This document shows, in pieces, positions 8,321-15,905 of a stretch of DNA of 64,000 nt. Under the pieces are notes generated by a model. It saw only the letters and a list, made by a program, of their open reading frames with translations. It searched no databases and had not been told where the DNA came from. Position 1 is the stretch's first letter. Each line of letters opens with the position of its first letter. The position numbers and the translations under genes are program-made. The stretch comes from Lentisphaerota bacterium (lineage in GTDB: Bacteria; Verrucomicrobiota; Lentisphaeria; Victivallales; Victivallaceae), in NCBI GenBank assembly GCA_024225035.1, contig JAAEMX010000430.1:62001-126000 (forward strand), given 5' to 3'.

Positions 8321-9115
8321 TTATTTCAATGAATTAACTATTTCTATCAATTCTTTTTTCGCCGCTTTCCTAGCTCGGATACTTGCATAAGTATCTTGCT
8401 TCTCCCTGTCTTGAATCCTATATACAAAAATAATATTTCTTTTTCCTTTATTGATCCAACCAACAAACCAGCCAACCTGACGATCTTTTACTTTAGTGCC
8501 GTCTTTTCTTTGTTGAGAGCCATTACCGGTTTTTCCATATAGTTTCCAGCCGTCTGCTAGATTTTCAACCCAAAGAATTTTCTTTGTCATTTCCACAGCT
8601 TTCCGACTTACCGGTAAATTACCACCAAGCATTTTTTTCAGGAATTGCATTTGTTCTTTGGGCGAAATCTGCAAGGAACTTGAAAGCCAGGCCTTCTCTA
8701 AGCCATTATTTTTCCCCTTATCCCCTGAAACGTCTTGATTGCCGTATTTAAACTTTTCAGCATAAGCTTTAAATTTATCCATCCCCATCTTCTCAGTCAG
8801 TACCTGGGAGTACCAGACACAGCTGTTTTTCATCCAAAGCCGTGGAGTATGCGGCTGCTTCCATCTGTCAAGCCAGTCGACATAGCCCTTTTTAAATGGA
8901 AATTCCGGGTGGTTTTCATCAATAAGCAATCCTTCATTGTATCCCATCAGGCTGATAGCTATTTTAAACGTAGAACAAGGGGCTTGCCGAAAGTTAACAT
9001 CCCCTGCCTGTTTTATAACCTTACCATTTTCTTCGGCTATAAAACAATTATTTGCGGCCTTAACAGAAAGACTTCCTAACAAAAAAACTCCCAAAAACAA
9101 AACAAACCTTCTCAT
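8321..9115 (-). CDS. bla: Class D (OXA-type) serine beta-lactamase
   Basis: A 264-residue periplasmic enzyme that hydrolyses beta-lactams through an acyl-enzyme. Signal peptide about residues 1-20. All class D landmarks are present in order: S48-T-F-K51 (nucleophile and carboxylated lysine), S98-C-V100, Y124-G-N126, W143-L in the omega region, and K195-T-G197. Length is normal for the class. AAGGGA precedes the ATG. It lies among genes for Spy-like envelope proteins on the same strand, which suggests a chromosomal, intrinsic enzyme rather than a mobile cassette; I see no insertion sequence or integron site around it. Whether it gives resistance or serves as a penicillin sensor (some class D relatives do) cannot be told, but the soluble form with no membrane anchor argues for an enzyme. 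Confidence 0.93.
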   Translation of the reverse strand: MRRFVLFLGVFLLGSLSVKAANNCFIAEENGKVIKQAGDVNFRQAPCSTFKIAISLMGYNEGLLIDENHPEFPFKKGYVDWLDRWKQPHTPRLWMKNSCVWYSQVLTEKMGMDKFKAYAEKFKYGNQDVSGDKGKNNGLEKAWLSSSLQISPKEQMQFLKKMLGGNLPVSRKAVEMTKKILWVENLADGWKLYGKTGNGSQQRKDGTKVKDRQVGWFVGWINKGKRNIIFVYRIQDREKQDTYASIRARKAAKKELIEIVNSLK

Positions 9116-9262
9116 GCCTATCCCTTCATAATTAATCAGCTGTTGACAAGTTTTAATCTTATTGAAGCTAAAATGCCGATTTCAGCTTTCGGAATAGAAT
9201 AATATGCTCAGACAATATTACCAACTTAAATTAATAAAAATAATTAGAGATAATCTTAGGGG

Positions 9263-9334
9263 AAAAAGAACGGTGCCGGATTTGCAGGACGCAAACCCGG
9301 CACCATCGCATGGGTATTATGAAGAGAGGAGCAA
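9263..9334 (-). terminator. Structured terminator-like repeat, copy A, with no gene in front of it
   Basis: On the minus strand a 26-base block (9334-9309) precedes a two-part stem: GGTGCCGG (9272-9279) with CCGGCACC (9297-9304), an inner stem TTTGC/GCAAA and a 5-base loop, then a CTTTTT run. Copy B at 9588 has the same 26-base block without change and the inner stem TTCGC/GCGAA, a compensatory base-pair change. Copy B ends the Spy-like gene at 9697. Copy A lies about 110 bases downstream of a degenerate copy of the shared promoter motif, with no Spy-like gene between. Confidence 0.7.
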
Positions 9335-9441
9335 ATTTCTCAGTTTCAGCATTTCACCTTGCTCTCCTCTGTTTGGCTGGCTTAATGAAAAATAGAAACA
9401 TATTGATAATGTTCTGAAAGCATGCAGATTCAGTAATCATA

Positions 9442-9487
9442 TCAAACTCTCTATTATTACTACACAGCGAGTCTGACAAATCTTACA
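9442..9487 (-). promoter_or_regulatory. Shared upstream motif, copy 3, without a downstream gene
   Basis: TGTAAGAT, 14 bases, GTGTAGTA on the minus strand, as in copies 1 and 2, with a weaker TCGA end (TTGA, three bases closer). About 110 bases downstream is terminator copy A. The segment between holds only reading frames of 28 and 11 codons. It is either the scar of a deleted Spy-like gene or a small RNA/peptide gene. Confidence 0.5.
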
Positions 9488-9587
9488 CCTAAAAAATATT
9501 TTCTTAAGAAAATTTTCAATTTTTATATATACGAGCTCAAAATACAGTTTAAAAACAGTCAAATTATCATCAAAAACATATACCTAT

Positions 9588-9661
9588 AAAAAAACAGTGC
9601 CGGAATTCGCAGAACGCGAACCCGACACTGTTGCACATGGGTATTATGAAGAGAGGAGCAA
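9588..9661 (-). terminator. Structured terminator, copy B, after the two-repeat Spy-like gene
   Basis: The hairpin CAGTGCCGG (9595-9603) with CCGACACTG (9622-9630, one mismatch), inner stem TTCGC/GCGAA and loop AGAAC, is followed on the minus strand by seven T. It is preceded by the same 26-base block (9636-9661) as copy A. Confidence 0.85.
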
Positions 9662-9696
9662 CTTATTAGTTGAATTGTTTCTCTCAACTCCTCAAA

Positions 9697-10305
9697 TTAA
9701 TCCCAGCCATGCCCTCTTTCTTCTTGCGGCGGACGAGGTGGGCGATTATCGTCACGCATTCTCTTCAGCATGTCACGCAAACGGCGCATTTGCTCAGGAG
9801 AAAGCTGCTTCGCAAGTTTTTTCTTGAATGTCTTGTCGTGCTGTTCTTCAGTCTTAATCATTCCAAAGAGCTTATCCGCCTGTTTAGGTTTCAAACCAAG
9901 TTCACGGCCAAGCTTTTCCGGGGTAACTTCAGGACGTTTACCATGGTCACGGCCACCACGATCACGATCTTCCGGAGGGCCACTGCGAGGTCCGCGGTCA
10001 TCTTTTCTCGGATGCATCATATCACCCAGTTTACGCATTTGCTTTTTGGTAAGCATTTTTTCAAGCATCTTGCGAAACTCACGTTTCTGTTGTATGCGTT
10101 CTTTCAGCAGTCCGACAAACTTTCTTGACTGCTCTTTGTCCAGCCCAAGTTCTCTTGCTAGTTTTCTAGCAGACTCATTTGCGTCCGGCGGACATTTTCG
10201 ATCAGGGCCATCACAGTCACGAGGACCTTGAGCCATAGCACCAAAAGTACCTACAGTTAAAAGACATGAGCCAACGAGGATGGCTTTTTTGAATTTGCTG
10301 TTCAT
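9697..10305 (-). CDS. Periplasmic Spy/CpxP-like protein with two LTxxQ-type repeats
   Basis: A 202-residue exported protein with signal peptide at about 1-25 (ending AMAQ). Two similar helical repeats of about 49 residues lie at roughly 48-96 and 132-180: LARELGLDKEQSRKFVGLLK...LTKKQMRKLGDM and LGRELGLKPKQADKLFGMIK...LSPEQMRRLRDM. Between and after them are very basic/acidic, proline-rich linkers. A C31/C38 pair could form a disulfide. The repeats match the single repeat of the protein at 7805 and the tail of the kinase at 6065, so the family has spread within this locus by duplication. AGGAG precedes the ATG. The gene is divergent from the ECF sigma gene, and the region between carries the shared upstream motif. 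Chaperone or stress-sensor role is inferred from Spy/CpxP. Confidence 0.88.
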   Translation of the reverse strand: MNSKFKKAILVGSCLLTVGTFGAMAQGPRDCDGPDRKCPPDANESARKLARELGLDKEQSRKFVGLLKERIQQKREFRKMLEKMLTKKQMRKLGDMMHPRKDDRGPRSGPPEDRDRGGRDHGKRPEVTPEKLGRELGLKPKQADKLFGMIKTEEQHDKTFKKKLAKQLSPEQMRRLRDMLKRMRDDNRPPRPPQEERGHGWD

Positions 10306-10342
10306 AATTTAAACTCCTGTTTAATAATTGACTATTGCAGTT

Positions 10343-10391
10343 TCGAGTTATTCTCTGTAGGTACTACACTGACAGGTTGAAAAATCTTACA
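10343..10391 (-). promoter_or_regulatory. Shared upstream motif, copy 2 (candidate ECF promoter)
   Basis: TGTAAGAT, 14 bases, GTGTAGTA, CCTA, AGAGAA and TCGA on the minus strand, 57 bases before the ATG of the two-repeat Spy-like gene. It lies between that gene and the divergent sigma gene, so binding there could couple expression of both. Spacing matches copy 1 at every element. Confidence 0.6.
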
Positions 10392-10447
10392 GTTTATGGT
10401 AGTGTTTTATGAAATATTTTTTACCACTACCTAAATGGAGAATGAAC

Positions 10448-11050
10448 ATGAATCCCAAAGAGACAATGCGTACCCGCAGAACTCTGTTGGAGCGAATCGT
10501 TGATGTAGAGGACACTCAAGCCTGGTATGAGTTCGTCTACTACTATCGCGGATATATATATGGAGTACTGCACAAAATGAATGTTTCACATCATGACGCA
10601 GAAGAGATAATTCAGGCAGTCCTGCTCAAGGTTTCAGAGATAATTCATGGCTTTGAATATGACCCGACCAAAGGACGTTTCAGAGGGTATCTGGCAAGAA
10701 TTACCGCAAATGCTGCCAGAAATCACTTTAGAAGTTCCCACAATAATGTAAGCCTTGATGAAACAATAGAAAATTGTGGAATACCTAAAGAACTGTCTTC
10801 AGATTCTGAACTTGAACAGCTTGCTGATAAAGAATGGGAAGAGCATCTTTACCGTCTAGCCTGGCAAAATGTCTCCGGCTCTTTTGGTGATAATATGCGC
10901 AAATGCTGGGAGATGCTTTATGCCGACGTCAGCATACAAAAGATAGCCGCTGATTTAAATATCTCTGAAAGCAGTATCTACGTTTATAAAAAAAGAATTC
11001 AGGAAAAAATGAAATCTGAAATAAAACGACTGCGTCTGGAAATAGAATAA
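10448..11050 (+). CDS. ECF RNA polymerase sigma factor of the planctomycete type
   Basis: A sigma-70 family protein of about 200 residues. Region 2 is seen in WYEFVYYYRGYIYGVLHKMN, HDAEEIIQAVLLKV and KGRFRGYLARITANAARNHF; region 4 in CWEMLYADVSIQKIAADLNI and SSIYVYKKRIQEKM. The ATG at 10448 is chosen because GGAG (10437-10440) lies seven bases before it; an earlier in-frame ATG at 10409 has no ribosome site and 10442 is too close. No anti-sigma gene follows. In planctomycetes similar sigma factors are encoded with Hanks kinases and are thought to be controlled by phosphorylation, and such a kinase is encoded 3 kb away. It is divergent from the Spy-like gene, whose promoter motif it may recognise. 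Confidence 0.9.
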   Translation: MNPKETMRTRRTLLERIVDVEDTQAWYEFVYYYRGYIYGVLHKMNVSHHDAEEIIQAVLLKVSEIIHGFEYDPTKGRFRGYLARITANAARNHFRSSHNNVSLDETIENCGIPKELSSDSELEQLADKEWEEHLYRLAWQNVSGSFGDNMRKCWEMLYADVSIQKIAADLNISESSIYVYKKRIQEKMKSEIKRLRLEIE

Positions 11051-11114
11051 CATCATTATATACACTATCTGAAAAAAATCTTCGCCACAAAAGCTGCCTT
11101 CTAAAAAAATGATA

Positions 11115-11143
11115 TTGACTTTTTGTTGCACATGCCTTTTAAT
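11115..11143 (+). promoter_or_regulatory. Possible sigma-70 promoter for the LEPRxLL-like gene
   Basis: TTGACT at 11115-11120, then 17 bases and TTTAAT at 11138-11143 (or TAATAT two bases later), upstream of a GGAGGT ribosome site at 11155-11160. Confidence 0.4.
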
Positions 11144-11166
11144 ATTAATATATAGGAGGTGCTGCG

Positions 11167-12459
11167 ATGTTTAAGCTAGAGGATAGAATACTACTCGACG
11201 CTGCCGCCGCAAGTGATGCCGCAGACGCTCAGGACCAGGCGGAAGATGCAGAGCAGCAGGATTCAACCGTAGATAATTCCGATTCAGAGTCTGATTCTCA
11301 AAATTCCGAGACAGCTTCCGAGAAATCCGCAGAAATCCCAGAATATGTTGAAGATGAACTTGAAGCTATTCTGGCTGCAGAGAATCAGGCTAACCCTGAT
11401 GCTGTGTCCGGTCAGGGAATACGGTTGCTTATTATCTCAGATTCAATTAATCAAGCCGACATAAATTTCAGCTCAGCAGATGAAAATGTTATTGTCATCA
11501 AATTCAGTCCAAAGGCAGTTGACTGTAAAACCCTTCTTGCCGAAATCAATGATGCGCTGAATGGACGTCAAATTGACACATTGAACCTCATTACCGGCGA
11601 AGTTGACTCAGAAAGCCTTTTACTGGTAGATCAATTCTTCTGGGAAGAACTGGCTGACAACATGTCAGAAGATGCCAGCATAGAGCTGGCTTCTGAAGAA
11701 GTAAACACCTCAACAGCGCTTGAAATTGAAGATATAACTGGGCGCGACGTTGAACTAATAGATACCTACATGGGAAGTCTGATACTTGAAAACACCAACC
11801 GCAGTGGCGATATAACAGCAGTTGCTGATTTTGAAAACGCACCAGATATAAGTGTTTACCCCACTGAGTTACAGGCTATAAACCTTGATGATCCTACTAA
11901 TATAAACCTTCCTCCTATTGAAGCATTTTCGAATTTTGGTGAGTTTGAAATCACGGATGCAGCTCAACCGGAAGGCGAAGCATTATTTGGCACCTCAAGT
12001 ATCACCTTTGACGGAAACTCCCCTAACTCCGGAGCAAGTTGCACCTGCAATAATGACCCATATAACGATGTATCCTTTGGCTTCACCGATCAGGCGATAC
12101 AGGGTGGTTTAAACTATTACCTGATGCACCCACTTCAGGAATTCCGTTACAACGCATATCTTGATCAGGCAGAATTACAGGCGCTTCAAATTAGAGTAGA
12201 AGCCAGTAATGATGAAGCGTTAAGCGTTTTTTTTCCTAATGTTCCGCATGACACAGAATTCCTAAGCACTCCACCGCCGTATGACGGAAATGTTGTTGAT
12301 ATTGATAAGCCTGGAAGTGATATTCTCGAAGACTCAGTAGATGAATATTATGATGATGACTTTAACCAACTGAATTCTAGAAATACCGCAATGAAAAGCA
12401 GCCTGGACAAAACCCTGGACAGTCTTTTTGACCCTGATGACGATTTATCTGATAAGTAA
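11167..12459 (+). CDS. Acidic protein with LEPRxLL-like N-terminus and DUF4347-like domain
   Basis: The 430-residue product opens with KLEDRILLDAAAASDA, close to the LEPRxLL signature (LEPRLLLDAA) found at the start of giant bacterial surface proteins. After a long Asp/Glu/Ser/Gln-rich stretch, residues about 84-205 read like a DUF4347 domain: INDALNGRQIDTLNLITGEV, SLLLVDQFFWEELADNM, IEDITGRDVELIDTYMG. In large adhesins these modules are followed by thousands of residues of repeats; here only 225 acidic residues follow, ending in DDDLSDK. No signal peptide is visible, as is usual for LEPRxLL proteins. GGAGGT gives a secure start. It follows the ECF sigma gene by 116 bases and may be a surface or secreted protein of the same locus; function unknown. 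Confidence 0.7.
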   Translation: MFKLEDRILLDAAAASDAADAQDQAEDAEQQDSTVDNSDSESDSQNSETASEKSAEIPEYVEDELEAILAAENQANPDAVSGQGIRLLIISDSINQADINFSSADENVIVIKFSPKAVDCKTLLAEINDALNGRQIDTLNLITGEVDSESLLLVDQFFWEELADNMSEDASIELASEEVNTSTALEIEDITGRDVELIDTYMGSLILENTNRSGDITAVADFENAPDISVYPTELQAINLDDPTNINLPPIEAFSNFGEFEITDAAQPEGEALFGTSSITFDGNSPNSGASCTCNNDPYNDVSFGFTDQAIQGGLNYYLMHPLQEFRYNAYLDQAELQALQIRVEASNDEALSVFFPNVPHDTEFLSTPPPYDGNVVDIDKPGSDILEDSVDEYYDDDFNQLNSRNTAMKSSLDKTLDSLFDPDDDLSDK

Positions 12460-12581
12460 TTACTTAATACCCATTTTGTGGTTATGACTGTAGATACATA
12501 TTTTCACAGCAAATGCCTGTCTTTTTAATACAAAAAATATTTTTTCCAAATAAACTCTATTTTGCAGGAACATTAGAGACA

Positions 12582-12624
12582 ACACGAGTATCTAATTTCA
12601 ATTAGATAGCTGGGGTTTTCGTGT
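12582..12624. promoter_or_regulatory. Nested hairpin upstream of the nucleoside/ribose operon
   Basis: ACACGA at 12582-12587 pairs with TCGTGT at 12619-12624, enclosing a second stem ATCTAAT/ATTAGAT (12590-12607, 4-base loop). No T run follows, so it is not a typical terminator. It may be a leader structure or operator for the permease gene at 12715. Confidence 0.35.
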
Positions 12625-12714
12625 CAAACGAGGAGAGTAAATTGCTTTCAAAGTTCCCCGCTAATTATATATAACAATTTAAACGCAAAAAAATTGCAAA
12701 ATGGAGCTCTGCCT

Positions 12715-13722
12715 ATGTTCATCGTCCAATCGTATACACTAGCAGTCATTATGTGCGTGATCACCATGCTATGCTGGGGATCGTGGGCCAACACTCAAAA
12801 GCTTGCCAGTAAATCCTGGCGTTTTCAACTGTTTTACTGGGATTACGCAATTGGTATTGTTATTCTTTCGCTAATTCTGGCCTTAACTCTGGGCAGTCAC
12901 GGTGCGGCTGGACGAGGTTTTATCGCAGACTTGAATCAGGCGGCAGCTTCCAGTATTGGATTAGCGCTCCTGGGTGGTGTAATATTTAACGTTGCAAACA
13001 TCCTGCTTGTAGCGGCCATTGATATTGCCGGTATGGCAGTAGCCTTTCCGATTGGTATCGGACTTGCACTTGTAATTGGTGTAATTGCTAATTATATACC
13101 GGGAGTTTCAGGCAACCCTTATGTACTGTTTACTGGCGTCGCCAGTGTAACCCTGGCAATCATTCTAGATGCTATTGCCTATAAGCGCATGTCAGCCGGT
13201 GCAGACAAGTCTAAACTCGTGAAAGGCATTGTCATTTCTCTGATTGCCGGCGTACTTATGGGCTTCTTTTACCGCTTTGTTGCCGAATCCATGTCCTTTA
13301 ACTTCTCATTGCCTGAAGCTGGTAAAATGACACCGTACTCAGCGGTATTTGTTTTCTCTTTAGGTATTTTTCTTTCTAACTTTGTTTTCAACACACTGGT
13401 ATCAAAATTCCCATTCTCAGGAGAACCGGTTAAGATTACCGATTATATCACAAAAGGCACAGTCAAACTGCACCTTATCGGTATCGTCGGCGGTATCATC
13501 TGGGGTCTGGGTATGTCTTTCAGTATTCTTGCTGCAGAGAAAGCCAGTGCATCAATTTCTTATGGCCTGGGTCAGGGAGCCACTCTTGTAGCAGCTTTGT
13601 GGGGAGTATTTATCTGGCGTGAATTCCGCAGCGCTCCTAAGGGCACTAATAAAATTCTTGCCTTTATGTTCCTGTGCTACGTTATTGGCCTTGCCCTGAT
13701 TATCGCCGCTAAACTTATATAA
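12715..13722 (+). CDS. Ureide permease/GRP-type sugar transporter, probably for nucleosides or ribose
   Basis: A membrane protein of about 335 residues with ten hydrophobic segments. The start (YTLAVIMCVITMLCWGSWAN, FYWDYAIGIVILSLIL) is characteristic of the ureide permease/glucose-ribose porter branch of the drug/metabolite superfamily (PF07168 and relatives). The ATG at 12715 is chosen because GGAG lies eight bases before it; a TTG at 12694 would put the ribosome site inside the gene. It is followed after 20 bases by ribokinase and then a nucleoside hydrolase, so the transported compound is probably ribose or a nucleoside. The exact substrate is inferred only from these neighbours. Confidence 0.85.
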   Translation: MFIVQSYTLAVIMCVITMLCWGSWANTQKLASKSWRFQLFYWDYAIGIVILSLILALTLGSHGAAGRGFIADLNQAAASSIGLALLGGVIFNVANILLVAAIDIAGMAVAFPIGIGLALVIGVIANYIPGVSGNPYVLFTGVASVTLAIILDAIAYKRMSAGADKSKLVKGIVISLIAGVLMGFFYRFVAESMSFNFSLPEAGKMTPYSAVFVFSLGIFLSNFVFNTLVSKFPFSGEPVKITDYITKGTVKLHLIGIVGGIIWGLGMSFSILAAEKASASISYGLGQGATLVAALWGVFIWREFRSAPKGTNKILAFMFLCYVIGLALIIAAKLI

Positions 13723-13742
13723 TTCGACCGGAGAATATGACT

Positions 13743-14669
13743 ATGAAAAACATCGTAGTAGTCGGCAGTTCAAACACTGATATGATAATCAAAACGCCAC
13801 GTATTCCGCGTCCGGGCGAAACCATTCTGGGTGGAGTATTCTCAACTGTTCAAGGCGGCAAAGGAGCCAATCAGGCTGTAGCCGCTGCCAGATCCGGCGG
13901 GCAAGTTTCATTTGTAGCTAGCGTAGGCCTGGACTCGTTTGGTGAACAGGCTATAAATTCCTATAAGGAAGACGGCATTGACACTCAGTTTATTGTGCGG
14001 GACATGAATGAACCATCAGGAGTAGCACTGATTTTCGTATCCGAGTGCAGTGAAAACAGCATTGCAGTTGCCCCTGGAGCTAACTCAAAACTTTCTGCTG
14101 AACATATTCAGAGTGCCAAAAAGTCCATTGAGAATTCAGACATCATGCTTCTACAGCTGGAAATTCCGCTGCATACAGTAATTGAAGCTGCTCAGCTGGC
14201 AAAAAAGGCTGGCGCTAAAGTTATCCTGAATCCTGCTCCTGCCAGAGCATTACCAGATGAACTTCTGCAGGATGTCGCTTTTCTGACACCAAATGAAACT
14301 GAAGCCGAATTGCTGACAGGAATAAAAGTTGACGGTGCCATGTCCGCTTCTCAAGCAGCAGACATATTAATGAACAAAGGAGTCAGAAACGTCATTATCA
14401 CCATGGGGTCAAAAGGTGTATTTCTGGCTAACCGCGCGGTAAGCCGTATGATTCCTGCGTATAAAGTAGACGCGGTTGACACAACAGCTGCCGGTGACAC
14501 CTTCAATGGTGCCTTTGCTGTGGGTATCTCAAAAGGCCTTGATTTGGTCGAAGCAATCAGATTTGGGTCCGCTGCGGCTGCGATTTCCGTAACAAAATTA
14601 GGCGCTCAACCATCAATTCCGCATTTAGATGAGATAGAACGCTTCTTTTTACGGAACAATACTAATTAA
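13743..14669 (+). CDS. rbsK: Ribokinase
   Basis: PfkB-family sugar kinase that phosphorylates ribose to ribose 5-phosphate with ATP in the cytoplasm. The N-terminal PfkB signature GGKGANQAVAAARSGG lies near residues 40-55 and the catalytic C-terminal signature VDTTAAGDTFNGAFAVG near 242-258, with the catalytic aspartate in AAGDTF. Length about 308 residues is normal. CGGAG lies nine bases before the ATG at 13743; the ATG at 13737 is only three bases from it and is less likely. It sits between the permease and the nucleoside hydrolase, so ribose released from nucleosides would be fed into the pentose phosphate pathway. Confidence 0.95.
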   Translation: MKNIVVVGSSNTDMIIKTPRIPRPGETILGGVFSTVQGGKGANQAVAAARSGGQVSFVASVGLDSFGEQAINSYKEDGIDTQFIVRDMNEPSGVALIFVSECSENSIAVAPGANSKLSAEHIQSAKKSIENSDIMLLQLEIPLHTVIEAAQLAKKAGAKVILNPAPARALPDELLQDVAFLTPNETEAELLTGIKVDGAMSASQAADILMNKGVRNVIITMGSKGVFLANRAVSRMIPAYKVDAVDTTAAGDTFNGAFAVGISKGLDLVEAIRFGSAAAAISVTKLGAQPSIPHLDEIERFFLRNNTN

Positions 14670-14710
14670 CGTTTGTCTAACATTAAACAATAGAGAGGAT
14701 AATTTAGCTT

Positions 14711-15904
14711 ATGATCTGTAAAAAGAGCCTAATAATTATAGTAACAATGTTTGCTTTCTGCAGTGGATTATTAGCTGCAGCCAAAGGCAATGCGGCAAAT
14801 GCAACAACTAACGCATTACCTTTTAAGAAAACACAAGTTCCTGTTTTTAACGACAGGTTGCCTATAATTATAGACAGTGACATGGCTCAAGATGATTGGC
14901 TTGCTATAATTTATACTCTCGAGCGTCCTGACTCAAATGTACTTGCCATCACTATTCCTGACACAGGCGAATCCGGCGGTCCAATTGGCCTTGAAATAGC
15001 TAAAGGACTCAGTTTACTGCTTGGTCAAGGCAATATTCCAGTGGGATACGGAACTGAAAAACCGTTCGTTGGAAATAACGAATTTCCAATGGAATGGCGT
15101 AAAATGATTAAAACAGTACATAATATAGTTCTGCCTAAAAATAATTTTCCCGATTACGGTGATAAAGGCGTACAGCTTTTAATTGATACAATTGAAAAAT
15201 ACCCAGACAAGGTAACCATCCTCGCACTGGGGCCATTGACAAATATTGCTGTAGCTTTTGACAAAAGACCTGATTTAGTTAAAAAAGTCAGAGAAATTGT
15301 AATCATGGGCGGTGCAGTCAGAGTTGCCGGCAACGTTAGTGAATCTACTCCTTCTATTACCAATAAAACTGCTGAATGGAATCTTTTCATTGACCCTGTC
15401 GCTGCTGATAAAGTTTTCAGGTCTGGAGCTCCAATTTATTTAGTTCCGCTTGATGCGTGTAATAACGTTCCAATTGATGAACATTTTTATGATATCGTAA
15501 ATTCCTACCATCCAACCTCAGCTTCCAGTTTTGTACACCGCATTCTTGAAACCCGCAAGGAATTCATGAATGAAGGCGCCTGGTATTTCTGGGATCCGCT
15601 TGCGGCAACCCTGATGTTCCAGCCTAATCTGGCAATTAATAGAAACCTCAAGGTTAAAGTAATTACCAAGCGGGGTCCCGATTTCGGACGCACTATGGAA
15701 GCGGCGGATGGCACCATGATTAAAGTTGCCATGGACGTAAAGAAAAAAGATTTCGTCAATAATTTCATGGCGATCTTGGTTCATAGTTATGAAGCTGTAC
15801 CTGCCTCTACAGGCAGTATCAGGCTAGCACCTGAAGAAGTTGTTAATAAACCAATGTATGCAGCAGGCAAAAAGCCGCAAAAAGCTGCAAACGAAGGTAT
15901 TTAA
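14711..15904 (+). CDS. Secreted inosine-uridine-type nucleoside hydrolase
   Basis: A 397-residue protein with a clear signal peptide (about residues 1-28) and the fold of IUNH nucleoside hydrolases, which split nucleosides into base and ribose using a calcium ion held by aspartates. The N-terminal motif is IIDSDMAQDDWLA, a variant of the canonical DTDPGxDDA that keeps the metal aspartates. Later motifs: TILALGPLTNIAVAF, EIVIMGGAV, EWNLFIDPVAAD (N and D of the active site), WDPLAA. Export suggests ribose is released in the periplasm and taken up by the permease upstream, then phosphorylated by ribokinase. Tandem structured repeats start two bases after its stop codon. Confidence 0.9.
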   Translation: MICKKSLIIIVTMFAFCSGLLAAAKGNAANATTNALPFKKTQVPVFNDRLPIIIDSDMAQDDWLAIIYTLERPDSNVLAITIPDTGESGGPIGLEIAKGLSLLLGQGNIPVGYGTEKPFVGNNEFPMEWRKMIKTVHNIVLPKNNFPDYGDKGVQLLIDTIEKYPDKVTILALGPLTNIAVAFDKRPDLVKKVREIVIMGGAVRVAGNVSESTPSITNKTAEWNLFIDPVAADKVFRSGAPIYLVPLDACNNVPIDEHFYDIVNSYHPTSASSFVHRILETRKEFMNEGAWYFWDPLAATLMFQPNLAINRNLKVKVITKRGPDFGRTMEAADGTMIKVAMDVKKKDFVNNFMAILVHSYEAVPASTGSIRLAPEEVVNKPMYAAGKKPQKAANEGI

Positions 15905-15905
15905 G

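Noticed and set aside
9204-9395. 63-codon plus-strand frame
   Set aside because: It crosses the structured terminator repeat in the reverse direction and has no ribosome site.
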